Of a stretch of 64,000 bases of DNA, positions 45,491-55,652 are shown piece by piece. A program made the position numbers and the translations under genes. The notes below the pieces were generated by a model. It was not told where the DNA came from, ran no database searches, and saw only the letters and a program-made list of their open reading frames with translations. Source of the DNA: Edaphochlamys debaryana. Taxonomy: Eukaryota; Chlorophyta; Chlorophyceae; Chlamydomonadales. The number at the start of each line of letters is the position of its first letter. The stretch's first letter is position 1. Where the stretch lies: positions 496,001 to 560,000 of the forward strand of contig JAEHOE010000048.1 of assembly GCA_016858145.1 (NCBI GenBank), written 5' to 3'.

Positions 45491-48400
45491 ATGGCTGGAA
45501 CGATGGCAGGCTTTCGGGCTTTCCTAGTGGCCGCCATGATGGTCGTCTGCGCTCAACTAGCAGTAGCAGTTATTGAGCCGCTCGGCTTACACAACGTGCG
45601 GCTGAGCGACTTCTCGCTCTCGGCACGCTACGAGCGGATGGTCACTCAGTACCTCCTGGAGACTCTAGCGGATACGGACAGGCGAGTAGTCATCGCGCTC
45701 ACATACGCGACATATGCGACGTCGCATGCGGGGGTCGGGGTGCTCGCAGCGGGGTCGGTCGTTGCAGCCGAAAGACGTCAACGGTCCCTCGCCGCCGCAC
45801 GGCCCCACCCCGCCCGCGACCTCCGCCCTCGCTTCTGCCTTCTGCGATTGCCTACTGCGAACGGGCTACAACCGAAACCGCCTGCTGCTCCTCGCATGCA
45901 TACGCGTGCCCCTCGCCACATCGATGGATCCTTGCACAGGCTCCTGCTCACCTACCGCCTCAACGCCGGGCTTCCCACCAACGACGCGGAGCCGTACTGG
46001 GGCTCCTGGGAGGCCCCCGACGTGGAGATCCGGGGGTGAGCCGGAAGCTTGGGTGGGCGTTCCTGGCTGGGATAAGACGCCCCTCCGCCCCTGCGTGCCC
46101 CGCACTGGACCCGCTTATCCCTCTCGGCACCTCTCATCTTCCCTCCCTTGTCCCTTCCCTCCCCTCCAGGAAGTTCATGGGTCACTACCTGACCTCTCTG
46201 TCTCAGGCCTGGGCCACCACGGGTGAGGGGGGAGGGGCGGGGGGGGCCTAGGACAGCCGGGTTGGTGTTTCCGGGCATCAATGGCCTGACGCTTGCACCC
46301 GCCTCGCACACCTGCCTTCGTGCTCTATCCGGCCCACCCCTGACAAGCCCTTTCTTCGCCCCTCCCCCCAGGCACCCCCGCCTTCCGCGAGCGGCTGCGT
46401 GTCATGGTGTCGGAGCTGTCCCGGGTGCAGGCGGCGCTGGGCGGGGGCTACCTGTCGGCGTTCCCGGAGGAGCACTTTGACCGACTGGAGGCGCTGGAGC
46501 CCGTGTGGGCGCCGTACTATGCGGTACGGCAGAGACTGCTGCTGACGCGGACACTGGCCTCCGGCCAGCTCGGGCAGTGAAGGTTGCCTCCTGTGCCTAG
46601 AGAGTGTGCATGTTTTGACCCCGGAACTGGATCCCGCTGGATTCCGATGATTCCAGATCCACAAGATCATCGCGGGCCTGGTGGATTCGTACGAGCTGGC
46701 GGGCGTGGAGGAGGCCCTGCCCATGGCCCTCAAGGCGGTGGCGTACCACTGGAACCGGACACAGGTACGGCACTGCACACGCGAAGTACGGCAGGCAGAT
46801 GATACGTAGGGCATGACACGTGCGTGTTCTTACGCAGGCCGTGATCGCTAAGTACGGCATCACCCGGTGGTACGACATTCTTGACGTCGAGTTCGGCGGG
46901 TGGGTCGTGAAGGGTGATGGGATTGCCGTGCAGGTGAAGTGGGCAAGCCTTGAAGCCTGCGTCTTCGGGATCCGACGAACCCTTTAGGCTGCCCAACCCA
47001 CTCACGGCCTGCCCTCCTTGCCAATCCACCGGACCTTCCCGGACAGGATGAACGAGGTACGCCAGCGCAGCGTGCTCTGCAGCCATTGCGTTAGCTTTCG
47101 GCCAAGGGGCACGACGACCCACAGCCCCAACAGCAAGCAAGCGATAGCCCTACAACAGCCTCGTCTGACGTGTCGCGCAGATCTTGTACCGCATCTACGG
47201 CATTACTAAGGACAAGACCCACCTGGAGTTCGCCAAGCTCTTCGACAAGCCCGTGTTCCGTAAGCCCCTGGAGGTCGGGACGGACATCTTGGCGGGTCTG
47301 CACGCCAACACGCACCTGCAGCAGGTGGGCGATGCGGCGTACATGCGGGGTGTTGGGTGGGAAGGACAATGGCCGGCTGCTTGCGCGCGTCTTGCGGCTG
47401 GCTGGTTTGCAATGGTGGGGTTGATGGCACGGTGATAGCTAGCCCAGTTGCAGATGCCGTACCGCGGGACCCTGTCGTACTGCTGCTGGGCTGCGCGGCC
47501 GGCAGCCCCCTGGAGGGCGGGGTCTCCTTCCTGGGGAGTTGTGGGGTCAGGGGCCCCAAGGCAAGTGCGCAGGCTGTAAGCCCCTGGCCCTGCCATGCCC
47601 GGCCGACGACAGGTGAACGGCTTCGCCATGGCGTACGACATTGTTGGTGACGTGGCGGCACGCAACGGTGAGTGGCAATGGGGTATGAACTGCCCGCCGC
47701 TGCGGGTCCAGTCGGTCGGTCCATGCAGCCCCAGCAACGCACTCAGCAACTGCTGACCCTTCATGCTCCTCGCATACGCATGACCCCAACCGCCCGCAGC
47801 CACCCGGAATTTTTTCGATATCATTGTCAACGGGCATTCGTACGCAACGGGCGGATCTAGCGTCTACGAGGGATGGTGAGCCTCCCATCCCCAGCCAGCC
47901 CGCTGGCGCTTGTGCTGCCCACAAACTAGGCGCTTGCTGATGACAAATCGGATCTCACTGCCTGTCACTGCCTGTCCCAACGGATCTATCCCGACCCAGG
48001 TTCCCGCCTTACCAGGTGTCGGATGCCATTTGGTCGGTGAGCAGGGTGTGGCGGCGCGCAGCTGCGGAACCAGGACTGTAGCGTGCGAGGCCTTAATACG
48101 TGGTCCCACGGGTCTCTGGTGGTGTCTGAGCCGGAGCCGGGAGGGCAGTAAGTGGCATCCCACCCTGTGCCGTCGCTGACCGCAAGGCCCCTTCACACCA
48201 GCACCGGTTACCGTTATGACCGCAGGAGCGTAACGCCCTGATGACTGAGGAGACGTGCACGCAGTACAACATCCTCAAGGTTTCCCGTGCGCTGTTCAGG
48301 TGCCTGGACAAAAGCAGAGGTCTCTACTTGTCTTGCACCCATGCCCGGTCCCAGCGCCAACGCTCCTTCCCGCTCTGGCGATGTCCCTGACCCGGCACTG

Positions 48401-51400
48401 CCACCCGTTCCGCTGTATGTGTGCTGCCGTACAGGTGGACCGGCAATGTGTCGTATGCCGACTTCTACGAGCGGGCTCTGCTGAACGGCATCCTGGGCAC
48501 CGCACGCGTGCCGGACCCCGCCGAGGGAGGGGTGAGCGGGGCTTCGTGCTGAGTTTCGCACGCATCGGGCCAGCTCTACCTATGCACACGGATCCGACAC
48601 TCGTACCTACCACACCTGAACCTCGATGGCCTCCTGCCCCCACCCCTCCCCGCTTGGACCCCTCCAGGCCTTTCACCACCACGACCACTCCCACTCCCAC
48701 CACGGCCACGACCACCACCTGTCCGACTTCCTTCCCAGCTCGGGCTCCGCCGCTGCGGCCTCCGCACGGCAGGGCGCCGCACAGCACACGCAGCACGCCG
48801 CGCGCCGCGCCCTCGCCGAGTCCCGCTCCGGCCGGGGCCACGGCCTCAGTGGCAGCGGCGCCAGCCGCATCGCCAGCAGTAGTGCGGCTCGCGAGGGGGC
48901 CCAGCAAGGGCAGGCGTGGTCCCATGTGGTGGCACCACAGCGCCGGGAGCGCCCCGGAGCGGATCTTGCGGATGACAGGCATCCGTCCTTGGGGCGGTTC
49001 CAGGATCTCCCGCCTGGATCCAATGCCACCAACGACCCTGGCCCAGGTGCGGTGGCGCTGCAGAGGATGACTGATGCCCTGCTAGTGCCCGAGTTGGGGT
49101 GCCTGAGTTGCTTCTCCGGCGCCCTGGATTGCATTTTGTCTGGCGTAGCGTACTATGCATGCCATGTTCCCTTTCGGCATGCATGGCCAATGCGCTTGTG
49201 CCTGTGCTTGTGTTAACATGGTTGCCCCGGCCCATCCGTGCCCGCAGGCGTGTTTCTGTACCTGCTGCCCCTGGGCTCGGGTCAGAGCAAGGCCGATAAC
49301 GGGCACCACTGGGGCTATCCGCTCAACTCCTTTTGGTGCTGCTACGGCACTGCCGTGGAGTCGTACACCAAGCTTGCGGACTCGATCTTCTTCAAGTGCG
49401 AACCGGGCTGGGCGGGATTGGCTGGTCATGGATTGGTTGCTACGCGCCCCAATGAGGCACGCATCAACGCTCATGCTCCGCCCACCACCCCATGACCAGG
49501 GACCTGCACCCCACTTCCGGTCCGGCCGAGTCCCACGGCGCCTCCACTGCTGCTGGCTCCAGCGGCGTGGCTCTGCCCCCGCGCCTGTACGTCAACCAGT
49601 TCGTGTCATCGAGGGCGGCGTTCCACGAGGGGGGCCTCAGCCTGACAATGGACGCAGACATGTACAGCAAGGGTGCGTGCGGGGCTAATTAACATGCTGC
49701 GGATTGCATACACGCATGTTCTCATCAGGACTGTGGGGCATGAGGTAATGCGGCGGTCAGGATGCGTCGCTTTGCGGCCAGGTTTCATCCTCCAGGGCCC
49801 CTCCCAGCAGGGCGGTCAAGGGTCCAACTGCAGTGCTGGCCGAACGCCGAGCCCGCGCCAACTCTTTCCACTCCACGCGCGCAACGCCCTCTCACACACC
49901 ATCCTGCCCCCCCTCGCACCACACGCGCTGCACGCAACGCAGGCCCCGCAGGCCCGGCCGCGAGCGCCCGCATCAAGTTCGAAGCCCTCAAGGCCTCCTC
50001 GGGGTTCACAGAGGACCCCATGGCTCGTCCCCAGCCCCAGGCCTGCCACTCCAAGCCCGGGTCGGGCGCGGGGCCCCACGGGGCCTGCACCTTCACGCTC
50101 ATGCTCCGCATCCCCTCCTGGGTTGCGCCGCCCCCGGCGGCGCCAACCAACGAAACCGCCATCGTCGTTACTGTCAACGGCCAGCCTTGGACCAACTGCC
50201 CCAAGGAGGCCAAGCCGGGCAGCTACTGCGAGATCACCCGGTACGGCATCGCATGAACGCACGGCAGGGGCTTGAGCGTACGGCAATGTACGGGCTCTGG
50301 ACCGACGGACTGCAACCCTAGCGTGTGGCCCGTTGGTCACTCGCCGCCCACCCCACCGGCCCCCCACCCCCTGACAGGGACTGGGCGCCCGGTGACGTCG
50401 TGTACGCCCGCCTGCCCATGCGCTGGTGGCTCAACGAACTGCCCGAGAACCGAGCACAGTTCAAGGGCCTGCAGGTGCGGGCCGGGCGGGGGTTTCAAAT
50501 GGGCCTCCAGTGGGGTCCTGCAGGGGGAGTTGGTGTGTGGGGCATCGGGGCACCGTCCATGTGGGCGCCTAGAAAGGGTTGCGCCCCGACTCTTGCGTGC
50601 CTGTTGCGTCACTGTTGCCCCACTCAGCCCTGGACCTACTCGGAGCCCGCCCTGCGCCCCTCCCCGCACAGGCGGTGATGATGGGGCCATTCCTCATGGC
50701 GGGAATCACGCACGCAGAGAGACAGTAAGCCGGGCTTGGCTACTTCCCTGTCTCCATCCTGCTCGTCATGCCACCGACAGCATTTGGTACGGCAGTGGAC
50801 ATCCCAGCCGCAGACCACCACTATCTGATCCTCCGCCTTGCTCCGCTGTCCTCGGCCCCTCGGCCCCTCCCGCCAGGCTGACGCTGCCTGCGCCGCCGCC
50901 CAAGCCCAAGCCCGGCCCTGCGCCCCCGGTCGACCCCTCCGCCATCCTGGCCGCCAACACTTGGCCGGTGGACGAGTCGGTCAACCGCCTGTCCCTGCAG
51001 GTGCGCGAGCGAGGCGGTCGGGGCTTCGACAGCGACTGCATAAGCAGCATCGTCCCCGGGCACGCAGCCCACAGTCCACAAACCACCTCACTCTTACCCC
51101 ATCGTCAAGCTAGCGCCCCTCTCCTCCCTGCGTCTCCCCCACTGCGCCCCTCCACAAACCCGCCCTCCACAAACCCGCCCCCTCCCCCCCGCCTCCCCCC
51201 CACCCCAGGCCTCCTGGGACGCCGACCTGCACGTGCGCCTGGACAAGCACCTGCTCTTCATGGCGGAGCTGGTGGACGCGGGCGACAAGATGGACGCAAC
51301 CTTCCGGGCGGTCAAGCCCTGCCACAAGGCCCTGCTCCCGGCCACCGAGACCCCTGGGGCTGGTGCCGGGGCCGGGGCTGTCGAGGGCGGTGCCGCGGGA

Positions 51401-52895
51401 GGCGCGGCGGAGCTGCGGCGGTCGGTGCTGGAGGGAGGGCAGGTGAGCGCACGCACGTGCGGCAAGTGCAGTGCTGCGGGCGTGGGCACGTGGGCGTGCG
51501 GGCAAGAGGATGGCGAGGGAAAGGGACGCTTTGGGGGAGGCCTGGCTGCGTGGGACGTGCGCGAATGGAGCCACGGCCCCAAGCTGCCGGGGGTGGGCTG
51601 GCTTGAGTCCCTGACGTGTGCACCCCCCGCAGGCGGATGCGGCCATTGCGCTGGAGTCCATGTCGTACCCGGATCACTACATGACGTACGACCGGTCCAA
51701 CAAGATTGTGTTTGCACCGGTGGGTGCAGTGGGGATGACTTTGGGGGCATTTTTTGGTTTTTGGAAAAATAGCCTCCGCCGCCCTGGCGCCCGGCCTTAA
51801 CCCCAGCCACCCCGATAACCACCTGCAATTCAGCAGTCGCCTCAGCCCTCCGGGCGCCTTCCGCCTAGATCTCTTCCTCAACCAGCCTCCCCTTGCGGCC
51901 CTACGTCAGCCGCACCAGTACGCCTGCCACACCGCTCACTCGCGCGGCCGGCCCCCCCCCTCCAGTGACCACTCACCCACGCACCACCCCCAGGTCTCCT
52001 CCTTCGCCCCCGGCGGCTGCGACCCCGTCAGTCTTTGGATCATCCGCCCGGGCCTGGACGGCTCAAGCGACACTGTGTCGTTCGAGTCCGTGGGCCGCCC
52101 CGGCTGGTTCGTGTCGGCAGAGGTGGGTTGCTCCGTGGCGGCCTCCGTGGGGCCGGCATGCAGTCTTTACCACTTCTCATGGAGTGGCGGTGCGGTACGT
52201 AGCGGCAAAGGCCCGAGGAGGCGCGCTGCTGCCAAGTGTGTTTGGGGCAGGATTGCATGGGCTTGAGTGACGCGAGGGTGGGGTCGGGCTGCTTTCTCCG
52301 GCTCGTCGCTAAGTGGGGTGCGTGCCGGGCGGTGCGGTGCGTGTGTCACCCCCAGGCCTGCCCCTGCCTCGCGGCCTGCGCCGACGAGGGCCCCGCGGAG
52401 CTGTGCACCCCTGAGGTGTGCGAGCGGGACGCACGTGAGTCGGGGCATGGGCCTGGGGCTTGGGGTGGGGGCGAGGGGCACGGCTAAGGCCATGGGGTGG
52501 AACGGGAGGTGGAGCACCTTGACAGCGAGCAAGGCTCGGAGCTCGCCCGTGGCGATCACGTCATCGCTTTGTCCCTTGCGTCTCGTTCTGCCCTCGCCCA
52601 CACGCCCCACACGCTCCACCCTGCTCCCACCCGCGCCCCACCCCCTCCCACAGACGCCGCCCGCGTCTCCTGCCGCGGCACCTGCGGCCTCTGCCTGCCC
52701 GCCTGCTCCGCGCTGAGCCTGTCCCAGCGCTCCTCCCCCTCGGCCGCCTCCTTCCGCCTGACCTCCCCCGCCCGCCGCGCCTACCCCGACGGTTCCTACG
52801 TGCTCGCGGGCGACAACCGGCACTACCTGCTGGCGCCCCTGGGCAACATCGTGGACGAGAGGTACACCGCATACTTTGACCTCGGCCGCAAGTAG
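45491..52895 (+). CDS. GH127 beta-L-arabinofuranosidase, secreted, with His-rich zinc-site insertion, copy 1 (1065 aa)
   Basis: Model: join(45491..45681, 45940..46035, 46170..46222, 46372..46523, 46657..46764, 46838..46899, 47047..47056, 47181..47324, 47613..47667, 47800..47875, 48000..48036, 48226..48299, 48435..48531, 48668..49046, 49248..49395, 49500..49672, 49943..50240, 50378..50474, 50672..50724, 50877..51000, 51209..51442, 51633..51719, 51994..52122, 52356..52434, 52654..52895), 25 exons. A signal peptide (FRAFLVAAMMVVCAQLAVAV) precedes the DUF1680/GH127 core: YLLETL, WGSWEAPDVEIRGKFMGHYL, VWAPYYAIHKI. Likely zinc ligands are Glu337 and Cys339 (TEETCTQYN) and Cys542-Cys543 (NSFWCCYGTA); Cys542 should be the nucleophile, by comparison with bacterial HypBA1. 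Exon 48668..49046 inserts 126 residues opening with AFHHHDHSHSHHGHDHH. The C-terminal domain matches the one in plant DUF1680 proteins (LWIIRPGLDG, ending LLAPLGNIVDERYTAYF) but holds a nine-cysteine insert. Exon 7 is only 10 bases; exon 1 has a GC donor. Confidence 0.9.
46172..46519. repeat. Gene-conversion tract 1 in GH127 copy 1 (partner 56259-56604)
   Basis: Exon 3, intron 3 and exon 4 are almost identical to the other copy, intron included, apart from one substitution and a patch of about 20 bases before the acceptor. Neighbouring introns 2 and 4 show no similarity. Confidence 0.85.
48273..48562. repeat. Gene-conversion tract 2 in GH127 copy 1 (partner 58532-58828)
   Basis: This covers the end of exon 12, intron 12, exon 13 and the first ~30 bases of intron 13. 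It is highly similar to the other copy, while flanking introns are not. Confidence 0.8.
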
Positions 52896-54223
52896 ATGTG
52901 CGGGGTGGCCCTGGCGTTGGCGGGTCCTCAGCATGTGCTGAGGCGGGGGAGATGGGGGGAGATGGGAGGGCGGTGACGGGGGAAGCGGAGTGCGGTTGGG
53001 TGTGCTGTGACCTAGGCTGCAAGTAGGCTGGCAGCCAAGAGATGAAAGAAGTGGAGAGGATTCAGTGAATGGAAGAGCGCTTGGTAGGTCGGGCCGGTAG
53101 ACACCTACGGCACCTGAGGGCGGGCACTGGTTGCGGAGGCTTGCGGGTGGATTGATCGATGCGTGGCAGGTCTTGTGTGATAAGTGCGGGGTGGTTTAAG
53201 CGAGGTTAGAGTCAAGATTCAGTGGGCAGAGCACCGCGCATCAGAGCATCAGCGAGCGTGGTTGTTGGTGATCATTGTGCTAGAGGACGTACATCCTGAG
53301 CCGTACAGCACATGCACTTCGGACATCAGCGGGGGGCCCGTGCAAAGTAGGCTGGACTACATACTGAGGGACGGGAAAGAGAAGTAGACTAACGCCCGGG
53401 TTGCCCCCTGGCGTGGTTGAAGGAGGGCGGGTTGGCGAGACCCGCCACCATGGCACGCAGGACCGGAGCCTTCCTTCTTGTTGGAAGGTGGGTGCTGCAG
53501 GATGGATTACGAAAGCCGTCGTGAGGGTATTGTGTTGGGATAATGAGCTGACCCTTGTCTCGTGCATGTGAGCGCGTGTGTTTGATATTGTGTACTATTT
53601 CATGCTGCGCCGTGTGAGCTGCACCCACTGTCCCTTGGATGCTGGTGTGAGACGTGCCAGGCAAATGGGGGAGCCTCCTCACGCCCAACTGAACAGGCGT
53701 AGCGGGGGGCAGCGCGGCAGCCTTGGCAACCAGAACCTGCCGGCCTTGCACCACTTGACTGTAACCGAAGCATGTTATACTGGCATGTAGCCTGATGTCT
53801 CCAAGTCAACGAAACGTTAAATACAAACGAGGAGGTGGTCACGTCAGTTGGGCTGACCCAACCAGATGTCCCTCGTCCCAACACCGCCGGACCTCGGTCC
53901 CTAGGTTGCGCCCGATAGCTCTATGTCCACGTGCCTCCAACCTCCGCGCAACCCCAGAGCAGCCACATGAACAAGGATACAAATGCGTCACCAGACAACA
54001 CAGCTGGTGCCTTCCCAACCTTTGGGGAATGCGTCTTGCCTGTCGGCGGCACCACCACGTGTTCCGGTCCTTGTCAGGCACTCCCACACGGAGCGGGCCG
54101 GACCTCTCATGTCTCAACCCCCTCTCGCCTCCCTTCCTCCCTACAGCTTCCTTCCTCAGGTACACAGCATCCCGTGCCCGCCCGGGGAAGCCGCCCTGAG
54201 GCCTGTCACCCCGTGTCGGCCGC
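52896..54223. other. Intergenic: GH127 copy 1 3' region
   Basis: About 1.3 kb between the GH127 stop and the 3' end of the opposite-strand coiled-coil gene. There is no exon-like segment. TGTAA at 53760-53764 is the only plausible poly(A) signal for the GH127 gene and implies a long 3' UTR (~870 bases). Confidence 0.4.
53760..53764 (+). terminator. TGTAA poly(A) signal for GH127 copy 1
   Basis: First TGTAA found downstream of the stop at 52893-52895. Confidence 0.3.
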
Positions 54224-55105
54224 TCAGCGCTGGAAGCAACACGACGCGAACGGCGAATCCGTCTGCTGCTGCTGCTGCCCCAGGGACACCCACTGTACCT
54301 GTGGTGTAGAAAGGGCATGGACAAGATGTGGTCGTGTCAGGTGCCTTGACAAAGGCACTGGCATACGCTGGGCGTGACCGTCCGTCGCTAGCAGACAGGC
54401 TTGCAGTGCGTGCCCCACCTTGCGACGCTCCTGCCGCACACCCGCTTGCTCTCTGCCCATGACCCTAACGACCCCCCGGCAAGATCTTGCTTTCACTCTG
54501 CTCGTACAGCTCGTACAGCGCCCTCACCTGCTGTACGGACCACACCGCACAGTAGGTGTACTGCAGGGGCACGCCGCCGGCGCCCGGGGTTGGGAAGGCG
54601 CCGCGGCCGTCCGCCGCCGCTCCGATGGCGAGAACCACGTCAGAACCGGACCGAGACGCCTCACACGGCGAGGGTGCGCCCATGAGAGCCGCTGTGTAGC
54701 ACAGGCGTTGAGTAGGAAGGGCGTCGAGGAGGGGGGGAGCAGGCAGGCCCGGGGCGCAGGGGTTGTTGAGCCCATGCCGACCAATAGGGACGACCCCCCT
54801 AAGGGCGGCTTACCGCGTACCAAGAGCCGCTCGCGTTCCGCCCGCGAGTGCTTGTCGGCAGCGAGACAGCTCCACTTCTGGGCCAGCATCGAGCGTTCCT
54901 CTCGCAAGCACGCCCACTTCTCCTTCAGCACATCAACATGCAGGTCGGCGCATCGAGCGAGCTCCGCCTCTTTGGCCGCTATTGCACGCTCCTGGTCCTC
55001 GAGAGCGGCCTGACGTGCTGCTAGCAGAGCCTCGGTGCTGTCTGGCGAACTAGCAGAATCGCGAGCAGAGACGCCCTGATACTGGCTTTTCGACACAAAG
55101 GGCAT
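54224..55105 (-). CDS. Small coiled-coil protein of unknown function (176 aa)
   Basis: Model: complement(join(54224..54298, 54528..54691, 54814..55105)), 177 codons, with matching phases (1, then 0) and good GT-AG borders. Residues 25-95 form a heptad-like, charged helix rich in Ala/Glu/Lys/Arg (EALLAARQAALEDQERAIAA, then KEAELARC, KEKWACLREERSMLAQKW). After it come a Gly/Ala segment and the block PLQYTYCAVWSVQQ, and a short Gln-rich end. The ATG at 55105 starts MPFVSKSQYQG; the frame is open further upstream but without another ATG seen. I recognise no family. It lies between the two GH127 copies on the opposite strand, so it was either inserted after the duplication or lost from one copy of the duplicated unit. 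It could also be part of a larger gene or a remnant of a mobile-element protein. Confidence 0.5.
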
Positions 55106-55652
55106 CTCGGCGACAAACACTCCGTACTTCGCGAGCGACAGTAATAACAATCAACAGGAAGCACTGGCACCTCGCGCTCGTCGGACGCACTGGCGCGCTT
55201 TGGCCTTCTGGCCTGGTGCGCGCACTTGGCGCGATCTGGGGTTTTTTCTCTTTCCTCCTTCGCTGCGCTCTGGCCCGAGGCCCCGACCCATGATCACCTT
55301 TTGCCACTGTCCCGCACCGACTGGCCAGTGCCAACCGGCAACCGTTATGCCGATGGTCGACGTGAAGGGGTGTCCCTGGCAGTTCGTCGGCCGGAGCAAA
55401 GATGGCGAAAGGTGCAACACGATTGTCGCAGGGGCAAAAGGTGGCTGCAGCTTAAGCGCATGCGGGAGAACACATTCATGGGGGGGGGGGCGAGGGGTGA
55501 CGGAAGCCGAGGGTCGCTTCCGGCACGTACCACCTGTACGTGTCGGGACTATGTGCAAAAGCCTGGAGCGTGCACTTGTCGCTGCTGTGCAATAGCTTTT
55601 AAGCGTAACGTAGCGGTGCGTCTCGGAAAGCTAAGAACAGGCGCCATGTAGA
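55106..55652. promoter_or_regulatory. Divergent promoter, coiled-coil gene (-) and GH127 copy 2 (+)
   Basis: There are 547 bases between start codons. A plus-strand frame at 55290-55595 with a cysteine-rich start lies inside it (see findings). No TATA-like motif was identified with confidence. Confidence 0.4.

Noticed and set aside
50272..51606. 444-codon plus-strand open frame
   Set aside because: It runs through GH127 copy 1 introns and exons in the wrong frame. The true exons here have exact phases and family motifs.
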